Shown: positions 10,225-19,384, counted from the first letter of the stretch. The stretch: DNA of 64,000 nucleotides from Thiolinea disciformis DSM 14473 (GCF_000371925.1 NZ_AQVE01000014.1:33134-97133); one strand, 5' to 3'. Program-made: numbers and translations. The notes: generated by a model from the letters alone, not told the origin.

Positions 10225-10253
10225 ATATGGGGGGCATGAGAAGTTAAATCAAG
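10225..10253 (-). promoter_or_regulatory. sigma-32 heat-shock promoter of clpB
   Basis: On the minus strand: CTTGATT, 14 bases, then CCCCATAT. This fits the RpoH consensus CTTGAAA-N13/15-CCCCATNT; the -10 element matches fully. It lies about 90 bp before the clpB ATG, in the right orientation. Confidence 0.85.
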
Positions 10254-10322
10254 TTGCTGGCTCGACTTTCTTAAGCAATCCATAGAAAGGGGAGCGGATG
10301 CTCTCCCTTTCTAGTGTATCGC

Positions 10323-11168
10323 TTACTGCAGGAAAATGTTGCGATAAGAAATATAGCTTGCGCAGAATAGCCATGGGAATACGATTAATAGCCCCAGTAG
10401 TAATAAAAGTGCGCCGCCAAAGGTTATTAGGAGAGAAATAAACGTATATAAAATAAGAGCTAAGATGTTTTTTAAACTACCTTGAAGGCTAAGTTTTAAG
10501 GCTTCCATAGGGGAAACATTATTGAGTACTACTAGCGGTTGCGCGAACCATAGTAATAAAGAAATTAAAACAGACAGCATAAAATAGATAAAGCCAATCA
10601 AGAGATTTCTGCCAGAAAACATCTCTTGCATCATCAAGCCCATTGCTTCTGGGTTTGCTTCTTGGCTCATGTTTTCAGCACTCGGTGCTTGCCATAAAGC
10701 TTCAAAAGCCCAAGCTAAAGCGATTGATAATACAGCGCTAATAACGCCAAGAATCACTAAAGGCACTAAATGTTGTTTCATGGCAGCGAATAAATGCCCA
10801 GCATCTAAGGCTCCACCGCGATAAGACTCGTGCATACCAATAAATAAGCCAGCAGTAAGCAGGGTAATAAACACGGTCATAGCAATTTCGAATAGAGCAT
10901 TGATGACTGTGCCAATACCTGTGGGCAAGTTAGCAATGACCATACCACCCACAATAGCAATAATGGCGACTAACACGATCATAATTAGATCAATCAATAA
11001 CCACATGCCGAAATCGCGTTTGAATAAACGCCAGCCATCGCTTAACCAATCGATAGCTGCTCCTATACCTACGCTTCTGGGCGCAGGCAACAAGCTATCT
11101 ACCTGTCCAGGCATAGGGGGCATCGCCACATTGGATTGTGGCGGTTGATAGGGATTTTGACTACTCAT
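10323..11168 (-). CDS. BPSS1780-like integral membrane protein
   Basis: A 281-residue protein. It has a short hydrophilic proline-rich N-terminus (MSSQNPYQPPQSN), then WLSDGWRLFKRDFGMWL and five or six predicted hydrophobic helices. This layout is that of the uncharacterised BPSS1780 membrane family in proteobacteria, whose function is not known to me. GGAG precedes the ATG. It lies upstream of clpB in the same direction, but the 189-bp gap with a hairpin near 10285-10313 and the clpB sigma-32 promoter argues for separate units. Confidence 0.65.
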   Translation of the reverse strand: MSSQNPYQPPQSNVAMPPMPGQVDSLLPAPRSVGIGAAIDWLSDGWRLFKRDFGMWLLIDLIMIVLVAIIAIVGGMVIANLPTGIGTVINALFEIAMTVFITLLTAGLFIGMHESYRGGALDAGHLFAAMKQHLVPLVILGVISAVLSIALAWAFEALWQAPSAENMSQEANPEAMGLMMQEMFSGRNLLIGFIYFMLSVLISLLLWFAQPLVVLNNVSPMEALKLSLQGSLKNILALILYTFISLLITFGGALLLLLGLLIVFPWLFCASYISYRNIFLQ

Positions 11169-11278
11169 AAGCTACTCCAAAGATTGTTTAAGTTTAAGTG
11201 TAGCTCAGCTTAAACAGGAGCTGCTTGTAAATCTAGCAGCAGAGGATTAATACCGACCGCCATGGTAATCAATATTAA

Positions 11279-12076
11279 TTAAGCGACGAAATGTTTTAAG
11301 GCGAATAATACTTGATCGGGTTGTTCTGCCATTAAAGCATGTCCTGCTCCTGCTAATATTTGTAGGCGTGCTTTGGGTAGTGATTGTTGAATATTGTGTA
11401 ACACTTTAGGCGAGGTCATTTTGTCTAAGCTGCCTGCCAACATCAGAACAGGTTTATCCAGCGCTTTTAAACTATCCAACTCGCGCTGGTAGTTATTGCA
11501 GGCATTTAGGTCAGCAGCGAACACACCTTGGCGCTGACGTGCCATCAATTGTTGATTCATGCCTAATAACCACAAGCCAGGGATAGCGCTACCACCCAAT
11601 TGGGCGCGTGCTGAATAAGACCATTGATTGATTAACGCCGCTGCTTGCGCTTCATTATTCGCTGCTGCCTCTAGCAGAGCAGGCGACACAGGCATCGGCA
11701 AAGACGTGCCTATTAAAACGACTTTTTCAATGGCTACGGGGGTTTGCAGTGCTGTTTCAAGTGCAATTAATGAACCCATGCTATGGCCAATTAAAATGGC
11801 TTTGTCCACGTTTAAAGCTGTTAACATAGCTTGAATCCATGCACTTAGCGCTTCAATCGAAGTCAGAGGTTCGCCCTGACTACTGCCATGTGCAGGTAAA
11901 TCAGGTGCTAAGACTGGATAGCCATGATGCGCGAAATAGCGACTTTGTAAGCCCCAGCAAGAGTGATCTTGTTGGGCGCCGTGAATAAAAACTAAGGTGG
12001 GTTTGTCGGCACTGGTTTTGAAGGTTTTACCGCCTGTATAAATAAAGGCTTCATGCTCTTGGATGAGTAGTTTCAT
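11279..12076 (-). CDS. alpha/beta hydrolase
   Basis: A 265-residue alpha/beta-hydrolase fold protein. It has the HGAQQDHSCW oxyanion-side loop, the nucleophile elbow GHSMGS (serine near residue 98), an aspartate in AGSLDKMTSP and the catalytic histidine in GAGHALMAEQP near the C-terminus. The substrate is unknown; esterase or thioesterase activity is likely. Its ATG overlaps the stop of the upstream sulfhydrylase gene (ATGA), so the two are translationally coupled, although no direct functional link is obvious. Confidence 0.88.
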   Translation of the reverse strand: MKLLIQEHEAFIYTGGKTFKTSADKPTLVFIHGAQQDHSCWGLQSRYFAHHGYPVLAPDLPAHGSSQGEPLTSIEALSAWIQAMLTALNVDKAILIGHSMGSLIALETALQTPVAIEKVVLIGTSLPMPVSPALLEAAANNEAQAAALINQWSYSARAQLGGSAIPGLWLLGMNQQLMARQRQGVFAADLNACNNYQRELDSLKALDKPVLMLAGSLDKMTSPKVLHNIQQSLPKARLQILAGAGHALMAEQPDQVLFALKHFVA

Positions 12077-13371
12077 GCGCTCACCTTAGCAGCAGCATAT
12101 AAGCCACGGTTGAGATCTTCAATCAAATCACTTGGGTCTTCTAGGCCAATAGAAAGGCGGATAGTGGCGGGATGAATTCCTGCCGCGACCAATGCTTCAT
12201 CCGACATGCGGAAATGCGTGGTGGACGCGGGGTGAATCACTAAAGACTTTGCATCGCCTACATTCGCTAAATGTGAAAATAAATTCAGTGCCTCGATAAA
12301 CTTTTGACCAGCCATACGCCCGCCTTTGAGCGTAAAGGTGAATACCGAACCTGCACCTTTTGGTAATAATTGCTGCGCTAATGCGTGATCAGGATGGCTT
12401 TCTAATTCAGGATAGACCACCGATTCAAGCGTTTTGCCCAATTGCGTTTCTAGATGAGCCACCACATGACGCGTATTCTCAATATGCCGAGTCATACGCA
12501 ATGATAGGGTCTCTAAACCTTGTAGAATGTGGAAAGCAGATAGTGGACTGAGACTTGCTCCAAAATCACGTAAACCTTCACGTCGTGCCCGCAATAAAAA
12601 TGCAGCAATCGGCGATTCTTCGCTGAAGACCATATCGTGGAAGCCTGAATAAGCTTGAGTGAGGGTTGGGAATTTATCAGCTTGTTTAGTCCAATCAAAT
12701 GTTCCGGCATCGACTAACACACCACCAATGACCGTGCCATGCCCACACATAAACTTGGTGGCCGAGTGATAGATTAAATCTGCCCCCCATTCCGCCGGTT
12801 TGATGAGATAGGGTGTGGTTAAAGTAGAATCGACCAAGAGGGGTAAACCATGCTCATGTGCCAGCTCAGCGACTTTGGGAATATTCAACACCGATAAACT
12901 GGGATTGCCTAAGGTTTCTCCAAATAATAAGCGGGTATTGGGACGAATCGCCGCTCGCCAAGCATCCAGATTGCCGGTATCGACAAAGCTCGTTTCAATA
13001 CCAAAACGTGGCAAGGTGTATTCCAATAAGTTATGCGATCCACCATATAAAGCACGACTCGCGACAATATGACTGCCTGCACCCATCAAGGTCACAATAG
13101 CGAGATGCAAAGCGGCTTGCCCTGAGGCCGTCGTAATCGCGCCGATGGCATTTTCGAGTGCCGCTACTCGTTCTTCCAATACCGCATTAGTCGGATTCGA
13201 GATGCGTGAATACACATGCCCACCTTGTTCCATATTGAACAAAGCGGCGGCATGATCCGCGTTTTTAAGCACAAAAGACGAGGTCAGATAAATCGGTTGG
13301 GCGCGCGCTCCAAATGGCTCATCAGGCATTTGTCCGGCGTGGAGCGAGAGCGTGTCAAATTGATAAGGCAT
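12073..13371 (-). CDS. metY: O-acetylhomoserine aminocarboxypropyltransferase (sulfhydrylase)
   Basis: A 432-residue PLP enzyme of the Cys/Met metabolism family. It makes homocysteine from O-acetylhomoserine and sulfide in the cytoplasm. Family landmarks: the N-terminal LHAGQMPDE, the substrate loop VYSRISNPTNAVLEERVAAL, and SATKFMCGHG with the PLP lysine; the C-terminal RLSIGLEDPSDLIEDL is typical. Length and N-terminus favour MetY over the shorter MetZ, although O-succinylhomoserine use cannot be excluded. Direct sulfide incorporation suits a sulfide-exposed organism. It is the first gene of a two-gene unit with the overlapping hydrolase. Confidence 0.9.
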   Translation of the reverse strand: MPYQFDTLSLHAGQMPDEPFGARAQPIYLTSSFVLKNADHAAALFNMEQGGHVYSRISNPTNAVLEERVAALENAIGAITTASGQAALHLAIVTLMGAGSHIVASRALYGGSHNLLEYTLPRFGIETSFVDTGNLDAWRAAIRPNTRLLFGETLGNPSLSVLNIPKVAELAHEHGLPLLVDSTLTTPYLIKPAEWGADLIYHSATKFMCGHGTVIGGVLVDAGTFDWTKQADKFPTLTQAYSGFHDMVFSEESPIAAFLLRARREGLRDFGASLSPLSAFHILQGLETLSLRMTRHIENTRHVVAHLETQLGKTLESVVYPELESHPDHALAQQLLPKGAGSVFTFTLKGGRMAGQKFIEALNLFSHLANVGDAKSLVIHPASTTHFRMSDEALVAAGIHPATIRLSIGLEDPSDLIEDLNRGLYAAAKVSA

Positions 13372-13547
13372 GGGCGTTTATTGGTAGTGAAGGGAATAAC
13401 CTATACTAGCCTTCTCAAGCGAATAGCTAAAGAGGCGGTGCGTTAAAACTTGGCTAATGTCGTTGTGTTTTTTCGCCAGTGCTTTATTTGATTTTTTGCA
13501 AAGTCATTGTTAAATATTATTTTTTCTCAATACTAATTGAACGTTAC

Positions 13548-13561
13548 CTGACCTATATCAA
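13548..13561 (+). promoter_or_regulatory. candidate FNR/Anr-type site upstream of the molybdoenzyme operon
   Basis: CTGAC-CTAT-ATCAA, 8 of 10 defined bases of TTGAT-N4-ATCAA, located about 100 bp before the catalytic-subunit ATG in an AT-rich stretch. Anaerobic control would suit a sulfur-compound reductase. The left half-site is imperfect, so this is tentative. Confidence 0.4.
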
Positions 13562-13662
13562 TAAATATTGGTTAGCAAATGCGATTGCGCAAGGTGCATT
13601 GCGGCAGAAAATTACAAACTAAACACAAATGTATCTTTGGTTTATTTTGTGAGGAGGGAGGA

Positions 13663-15972
13663 ATGCCTTTGCAATCTAAAGATTCGACGCGCAACTCGCG
13701 TCGAGCGTTTCTAAAAAGCCTAGCCGGTTCGGCGGCTTTATCTACCGTTGCGTTTATCCCTGACGCTCAAGCGCGTTTAACCCATGTTCCCCATTCGACC
13801 GAAACCCTCAAGGACTATGAGGAGCATTGGGGATTTTGTGATATGTGCTATTGGCGTTGTGGTCTAAAGGTGCGTTCCCGCGATGGTAAAGCCTTTAAAA
13901 TCGATGGCAATCCTGAGCATCCCTTAAATCGTGGCGTGGTGTGTGGTAAGGGTAATGCAGGTATTCAAGTTGCTTTTGCAGAAAATCGGCTCAAGCAACC
14001 GCTGGAGCGGGTAGGGGCGCGGGGTGAAAATAAATGGCGACCTATGCCCTGGGATGAAGCCTTAGACAAAGTAGCGCAGGAGTTGACTAAGGTTAAAGAC
14101 AAGTACGGCTCACAAGCATTAGTGATGATTGGGCATGGTACTTGGGAGAAGCCGTATCATCGTTTGGCTCATGCGTTTGGCACACCCAATACTACTAGCC
14201 CTGTCTTTGGTTTGTGTTGTGGTCCGCGTGGGGTGGGTTCGATGTTGGTAACCGGACGCGAATTATCCGGCAATGAAACCATCGATCTTGAGAACTGCAA
14301 GTATTTCCTAATGATGGGGCGTAATGTCACCGAATCCTTACATAATGGTGAAACCTTAGGCTGGATTGACGGTGTAGCGAATGGTGCAAAAGTCGTTTAT
14401 GTCGATCCGCGCTATACCATTACCGCCTCCAAAGCACATGAATGGTTAGCAATTCGCCCTTTGACGGATCATGCCTTTTTATTAGCAATGATTCATGTGG
14501 TGATTAAAGAACGCTTATATGACCAAGCCTTTGTCGCCGAGTATGTTAGCGGTTTAGACGAATTAGCGGCTCGTGTGGAGAAATATACCCCCGCATGGCA
14601 GGAGTCAATCACGAGCATTCCGGCGGAGGCGGTGACCCGTATTGCCCGCGAAATGGCTAAAGCAGCCCCCAGTGTGATGGTTTATAGCCCACGGCGTCTG
14701 ACGCGCTCGACTAATGATTTAGGAACGTCAATGAGTATGGCGATCTTAAATGCCTTGTTTGGTGTGTGGGATCGTAAAGGCGGGATTTTTAAACCCCAAA
14801 CTATCACTATTCCTGAGATTGATCTGCCGCCTTTTCCACATGCGCATGTGAATCGTGCAGAACAACACGGTGATTTTGACTTTTCTACAACTTCATTCGC
14901 TTTAGATGCAGAAGGCAAAGTACAACGCGCCGATGGTGCAGGTGTGATGGGACGTTGGCCTTTAGCGAATGCACAATATGGTTTAACCAATCAAATGTGG
15001 TTGGCTATGGCTAATCAGCAACCTTATCCCTTGAAAGCGTTGCTCACCGCAGGCGGAAATGGTTTCCACAATAGCACCAATTACGACACGATTCGTCAAG
15101 CGTTGATGAATATGGATTTCTATGTGGCAGCGGATGTGATTCCGAATGAAATGAATAGCTATGCGGATATTTTACTGCCAGAAGCCTCCTACTTAGAGCG
15201 TTATGATGATTTACAAATCGGTGGGGCACGAGAAGGCTTTGTTGCCTTGCGTGAGGCAGCTATGAAACCTCTACACAATACCAAAGGCTCATGGGAGATT
15301 TGTAAGGAATTATCCAAGCGCTTAGGTTTGGAGGCTTATTTTCCTCACGACACTATTGAAGCCCTATTGGATGATCGCTTGAAAAAAGCGGGCTACTCCC
15401 TCGCTGAATTGAAAGAGAAGGGCATTATCAAAAAGTCCGCTGATGATAAGGCTAATTTCCCACGCGAATTTGGTCTGAAATCAGAGTTCCCCACACCAAG
15501 TGGCAAAATTGAATTAATCCCTAGCACCTTAAAAAATTTAGGTGCTGACCATGCCTTAGATTGGCAAGAACAAGCACGACCTACTCAACAAAACCAGTTT
15601 CATTTCACCTTTGGGCGCATTGGTTTTCATACACATGCCCGCACACAAGACAACCTCTGGTTACATGATTTTCTCTCCGAAAATGTACTGTGGATTCATC
15701 CTGAAGCTGCCAAAGCCTTAGGCATTGCCCATGAGGATTGGGTGGAGGTGAAAGATCAAAAAGGTCGCGGCGGCAAAATCAAAGCGAAAGTCACGCCCCG
15801 TATTCGCCCTGATACGGTATTTACGGTGCATGGTTTTGGGCATTGGGATGAGCGTATGAACCTAGCCAAAGATAAGGGTTTGTCTGACTCATTATTAGCA
15901 TCAGATACGATAGAACAATACATTGGTACGATTTCAATGGGTACTTCGATTGTTACTGTGAGCAAGGCATAA
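13663..15972 (+). CDS. periplasmic molybdopterin oxidoreductase catalytic subunit (PhsA/PsrA-like)
   Basis: A 769-residue molybdo-bis-MGD enzyme. I chose the ATG at 13663 because GAGGAGGGAGGA precedes it and it opens a twin-arginine signal (SRRAFLKS); the upstream in-frame ATG at 13579 would bury that signal. An N-terminal [4Fe-4S] motif CDMCYWRCGL plus a cysteine in GVVCGKGNAG follows. The likely Mo ligand lies in GLCCGPRG; the formate-dehydrogenase Cys/Sec-His pair is absent. Length and layout fit thiosulfate or polysulfide reductase (PhsA/PsrA) catalytic subunits, which act at the outer face of the inner membrane. Direction of catalysis and true substrate (thiosulfate, polysulfide, sulfur) cannot be read. 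It is followed at once by electron-transfer and cytochrome b subunits. Confidence 0.82.
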   Translation: MPLQSKDSTRNSRRAFLKSLAGSAALSTVAFIPDAQARLTHVPHSTETLKDYEEHWGFCDMCYWRCGLKVRSRDGKAFKIDGNPEHPLNRGVVCGKGNAGIQVAFAENRLKQPLERVGARGENKWRPMPWDEALDKVAQELTKVKDKYGSQALVMIGHGTWEKPYHRLAHAFGTPNTTSPVFGLCCGPRGVGSMLVTGRELSGNETIDLENCKYFLMMGRNVTESLHNGETLGWIDGVANGAKVVYVDPRYTITASKAHEWLAIRPLTDHAFLLAMIHVVIKERLYDQAFVAEYVSGLDELAARVEKYTPAWQESITSIPAEAVTRIAREMAKAAPSVMVYSPRRLTRSTNDLGTSMSMAILNALFGVWDRKGGIFKPQTITIPEIDLPPFPHAHVNRAEQHGDFDFSTTSFALDAEGKVQRADGAGVMGRWPLANAQYGLTNQMWLAMANQQPYPLKALLTAGGNGFHNSTNYDTIRQALMNMDFYVAADVIPNEMNSYADILLPEASYLERYDDLQIGGAREGFVALREAAMKPLHNTKGSWEICKELSKRLGLEAYFPHDTIEALLDDRLKKAGYSLAELKEKGIIKKSADDKANFPREFGLKSEFPTPSGKIELIPSTLKNLGADHALDWQEQARPTQQNQFHFTFGRIGFHTHARTQDNLWLHDFLSENVLWIHPEAAKALGIAHEDWVEVKDQKGRGGKIKAKVTPRIRPDTVFTVHGFGHWDERMNLAKDKGLSDSLLASDTIEQYIGTISMGTSIVTVSKA

Positions 15973-15983
15973 GGAGGAAAATG

Positions 15984-16733
15984 ATGGTTGCAAAATATGT
16001 CATGCTCGCTGATACCACGCGCTGCATTAACTGTAAAGCTTGTGAAGTGGCTTGTCGTGCGGAATGGGATACGCCAATGGGCTTTACCCGCGATTGGGTG
16101 AAAGAGGTGGAGTACGTAAATGCTAAAGGTTTACCTGAGGTGCAATTATTCCCAGGTCGCTGTCAGCATTGTGATGATCCACCTTGTGTGGAGGCTTGCC
16201 CTTCGGGTGCTTCATGGAAACGTGAAGATGGGATTGTCTTGGTCGATCACGAAACCTGTTCAGGCTGTGAGTTGTGTGTGCCTGCTTGTCCTTATGAGGC
16301 GCGTTGGCTGAATCCGGTGACTAATACCATTAGCAAATGTACCTTTTGCCAGCCACGCATTGATAAAGGTTTAGAGCCTGCTTGTGTGCAAACTTGTGTG
16401 GGACATGCGTTGATTTTTGGTGATGCTAATGATCCGAATTCAGTCGTGTCCCAATTGTTGAAAGAGAAAGAGTGGCAGCGTTTAGTCACAGATGAAGTCA
16501 ATATTGGCCCGAATCATTATTACTTCACGGATGGTAAAGCCATTCCTCAAGAGGTTATGCCCAAACGCAATGAACACTATTTAGCAGGAACAGTGATTGA
16601 GAAGGTGCTGAATCCTGTCGCCAAACTCGGTTTGGGTGGCATGGTTGCGGTGTTTGCTCTGGCAGGCGTGAAAAAGTTAGTGGATAGGCGTAAACAAGTG
16701 GGCATACAGGAGGGTAATCATGAGCAACACTAA
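15984..16733 (+). CDS. 4Fe-4S electron-transfer subunit with C-terminal membrane anchor
   Basis: An iron-sulfur subunit of about 249 residues with the four-cluster pattern of PhsB/PsrB/FdnH proteins: CINCKACEVAC, CQHCDDPPCVEAC, CSGCELCVPAC and CTFCQPR...CVQTC. A hydrophobic stretch near the C-terminus (GLGGMVAVFALAGV) looks like a single transmembrane helix, as in formate dehydrogenase-N beta subunits. Two ATGs are adjacent (15981, 15984); AGGAGG is better spaced (6 bases) for the second. It passes electrons between the catalytic subunit and the cytochrome b encoded next, with which it overlaps by 14 bp. Confidence 0.9.
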   Translation: MVAKYVMLADTTRCINCKACEVACRAEWDTPMGFTRDWVKEVEYVNAKGLPEVQLFPGRCQHCDDPPCVEACPSGASWKREDGIVLVDHETCSGCELCVPACPYEARWLNPVTNTISKCTFCQPRIDKGLEPACVQTCVGHALIFGDANDPNSVVSQLLKEKEWQRLVTDEVNIGPNHYYFTDGKAIPQEVMPKRNEHYLAGTVIEKVLNPVAKLGLGGMVAVFALAGVKKLVDRRKQVGIQEGNHEQH

Positions 16734-17457
16734 ACAAGGCGCGAGTACTAAAATCAAAATTCGTACTAAAGATGTGATTGCGATTCACTGGTTCAATGCC
16801 TTTTTCTGGTTAGTATTAGTGATAAGTGGCTTTGGGATTATTTCGGGCGATTTTGTGCGTTTAGTACCGACGGCATGGTCATCCTTCATGCAAAACCTCG
16901 TGGGTGGTAATGCCAATCTCGCGCTCCTGCATGGTATTGGCGGTATGGTCTGGGCGGCTGTTATTGCTATCTATGCACTGCTAAATGCGCGACGCGTAGT
17001 CTTACCCTTTTTAAAAAATGTGCTAGTACTCACCCCGATGGCAGCTTTGCGTGATATGTGGTCAATGACAGTGACCTTAGCGCATTTATTTGGCTTAATG
17101 AAAAATACCCCTGTGCCACCCCAAGGGCGTTATAACGGCGCACAACGTCTATTAGGCACCATGATTATCGGCTGCTCGCTATTAATTGCCATGAGTGGTA
17201 TGTATTTATTCTGGGGGCCGAAGCTACTGAGTTTTGCTAGCAATCCTTTATATGGCGAACTATTCCGTTGGGCATTGGTTGCGCATCAAGCAGCCGTTGT
17301 TCTAGTCTTGATTGGCTTAGTCGCACATATTTACTTTGCCGTGGTGGAAGAACGCGAATCCCTAGAGACCATGAAAAGTGGTTATGCCGAGATAGCGTTT
17401 ATTCAGCACCACAATCCTTTGTGGTATGAAGAACTGAAACGCGACGGTAAGGTGTGA
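16720..17457 (+). CDS. cytochrome b membrane subunit (FdnI/Ni-Fe hydrogenase cytochrome b type)
   Basis: A 245-residue membrane protein with four main hydrophobic segments and histidines placed as haem ligands: AIHWFNAFFW (helix 1), LLHGIGGMVW (helix 2), and AHQAAVV...AHIYFAVVEE (helix 4). This is the two-haem cytochrome b fold of formate dehydrogenase gamma, not the NrfD-type anchor usual in PsrC. It would exchange electrons with the quinone pool. It overlaps the ferredoxin gene by 14 bp, and AGGAGGG precedes the ATG, so the three genes form one operon. Confidence 0.88.
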   Translation: MSNTKQGASTKIKIRTKDVIAIHWFNAFFWLVLVISGFGIISGDFVRLVPTAWSSFMQNLVGGNANLALLHGIGGMVWAAVIAIYALLNARRVVLPFLKNVLVLTPMAALRDMWSMTVTLAHLFGLMKNTPVPPQGRYNGAQRLLGTMIIGCSLLIAMSGMYLFWGPKLLSFASNPLYGELFRWALVAHQAAVVLVLIGLVAHIYFAVVEERESLETMKSGYAEIAFIQHHNPLWYEELKRDGKV

Positions 17458-17590
17458 CCAGAGTTTGAGTTCGGTGGGGTGAGTGTAAGGATTCATCCTA
17501 GCATTTCCATGCTGGGGTTTGGTAGTAACCCATTCGACTGACAAATTATGCTAGACTGGGGTTATTAGCCAATACTACCTTGCCTCTACT

Positions 17591-19186
17591 ATGACCCAAA
17601 CAGCAAAACGCAAAAAGCTCCCCATCGGTATTCAAACCTTGCGTGAAATTCGTGAGGAGGGATATTACTATGTGGATAAAACTCCCATCGCTCTGGATTT
17701 AGTCAAGGGTGGTAAATACTACTTTCTCTCGCGTCCGCGTCGTTTTGGTAAAAGCTTGTTTTTAGATACCTTAAAAGAATTGTTTGAGGGCAATGAAGCC
17801 TTATTCAAAGGGTTAGCCGCCGAAAGTCAATGGAACTGGTCGGTAAAATATCCTGTAGTGCGGTTTAGTTTTGGTAGTACTAATTTTAATCATCCTCAAA
17901 GCATACAAGATGCTTTACATCGGCAACTTACCTATTTTGAAAAAGTTTGGCAGATAGAAAAGCCTTTGCCTGATGCTGCGGGTCGTTTTGCGGATTTGAT
18001 TGTCCACTTACACGAAAAGACTTCCTTACCCGTCGTGGTGTTGATTGATGAATACGACAAACCGATTCTGGATGCTTTATTAAAACCTGAGATTGCCCGC
18101 AATAATCGTGATTTCTTAAGAGGATTTTACGCCACTATTAAGGACTATGACGCGCATATTAAATTTAGTTTTTTAACAGGCGTCAGTAAGTTTTCTAAGG
18201 TGAGCTTATTTTCAGGCTTGAATAATTTATATGACATTACTTTAGACCCTAAGTACTCAACTATTTGTGGTTATACTGATAATGATTTAGATACCTTGTT
18301 TGCAATAGAGTTGGAAGGATTAGATCGAGATAAAATTAGAGAGTGGTATAATGGTTATCATTGGTTAGGTGAGGGCGTTTATAATCCGTTTGATATTCTT
18401 CAGTTATTTAAACGTCGAGAGTTTGATAATTACTGGTTTGAGACGGGGACACCCACATTCTTAGTTGATTTGCTCTTTTCGCGTAAAGTACCGACCCTAC
18501 GCTTAGATCGCATGATTACCAGTAGTAGCGTGATTTCAAGTTTTGAAATTGAGAAAATTGCTACCGAAGCATTATTATTTCAAACAGGCTATTTAACCAT
18601 CAAAAATAGTCAGCGTGCGGGCGGGCAGACTTTTTATACCTTAGGTTATCCTAATAGAGAAGTGTATCAAAGCCTGAATGAAAGCTTATTGGCGGCATTA
18701 GTCGATACACCTGAGCAAAGTCAGAATACGTTACGCCTATATGAGCTATTGTTGCAAAATGACTTTACAGGCTTAAGACAGTTATTTCATAGCTTTTTCG
18801 CTAGTATTCCTTATCACTGGTACTCCAATAATGATATTAAAAATTATGAAGGCTATTATGCCAGTGTATTTTATTCCTACTTTGCCTCATTAGGTTTAGA
18901 TGTCATCGTGGAAGATAGTACTAATCTGGGGCGTATAGATATGACCTTACGCTTTAATCAGCAGGTCTATTTATTTGAATTTAAAGTGGTAGAGTTAGTA
19001 CCTGAGGGTGAGGCTTTACAGCAGATCAAAGATAAAGGTTATGCTGAAAAATATAAGGGCTTGGGACAGCCGATTCATTTAATTGGTGTGGAGTTTAGTA
19101 AAGAGAATCGAAATATTGTAAGTTTTGTAGTGGAGGGTGATGCGCCAGAAGCGTTGAGCGGTTGTCATAATAGTGTACAAATATAG
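17591..19186 (+). CDS. AAA-ATPase_like / PD-(D/E)XK nuclease family protein
   Basis: A 531-residue protein of the large, poorly understood PF09820 (AAA-ATPase_like) plus PF08011 (PDDEXK_9) family. The N-terminus reads YYVDKTPIALDL, then a P-loop RPRRFGKSLF (about residue 50) and Walker B-like VVVLIDEYDKP (about 150). The C-terminus has GRIDMTLRF...LFEFKVVE, matching the nuclease D...ExK core. These proteins are multi-copy in some sulfur bacteria; a role in DNA processing or defence is only suspected. A related gene lies at 53414. The last residues (GCHNSVQI) run into transposase-like sequence, so the natural C-terminus may have been altered. There is no clear Shine-Dalgarno; an extended -10 (TGCTAGACT) lies about 40 bp upstream. 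Confidence 0.85.
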   Translation: MTQTAKRKKLPIGIQTLREIREEGYYYVDKTPIALDLVKGGKYYFLSRPRRFGKSLFLDTLKELFEGNEALFKGLAAESQWNWSVKYPVVRFSFGSTNFNHPQSIQDALHRQLTYFEKVWQIEKPLPDAAGRFADLIVHLHEKTSLPVVVLIDEYDKPILDALLKPEIARNNRDFLRGFYATIKDYDAHIKFSFLTGVSKFSKVSLFSGLNNLYDITLDPKYSTICGYTDNDLDTLFAIELEGLDRDKIREWYNGYHWLGEGVYNPFDILQLFKRREFDNYWFETGTPTFLVDLLFSRKVPTLRLDRMITSSSVISSFEIEKIATEALLFQTGYLTIKNSQRAGGQTFYTLGYPNREVYQSLNESLLAALVDTPEQSQNTLRLYELLLQNDFTGLRQLFHSFFASIPYHWYSNNDIKNYEGYYASVFYSYFASLGLDVIVEDSTNLGRIDMTLRFNQQVYLFEFKVVELVPEGEALQQIKDKGYAEKYKGLGQPIHLIGVEFSKENRNIVSFVVEGDAPEALSGCHNSVQI

Positions 19187-19260
19187 GCACGCTCGTAGCG
19201 GAGAATCTCGTTATCGTTGTCGCGATTGCTTACGTAGTTTGAGATCCTACTCAAGAATAA
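19163..19260 (+). mobile_element. possible remnant of an IS1-type transposase N-terminus
   Basis: A frame from 19173 encodes YKYRHARSGESRYRCRDC followed by LRSLRSYSRI. The pattern RxGxxRYRCRDC resembles the zinc-ribbon start of IS1-type InsA proteins. The preceding GCHNSV in the other frame, which is the end of the AAA gene, would supply the first part of the zinc ribbon after one frameshift. No terminal repeats or remaining transposase were found. The call is tentative. Confidence 0.4.
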
Positions 19261-19384
19261 TAGGCACTTCTTCCCTTAATTTAGAGGGGCGGAAGGGTAA
19301 AAAAGATATGAACTCTACTGAATTCCTTTAATCGCAAGCACAGAGTTTACTGTGCCTGCCTCTGCGCTTATAAAACTAAGATCC

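Noticed and set aside
11220..11278. Possible terminator after the alpha/beta hydrolase (ATTAATACC...GGTAATC...ATTAAT)
   Set aside because: The pairing is interrupted and AT-rich, with no convincing T-run.
13579..13662. Upstream start for the molybdoenzyme adding 28 residues
   Set aside because: It would place cysteine- and lysine-rich residues before the twin-arginine signal, and the downstream ATG has a much better ribosome site.
19338..19355. GCACAG-N6-CTGTGC hairpin as terminator of the EF-hand gene
   Set aside because: The stem is only six base pairs and no T-tract follows on the minus strand.
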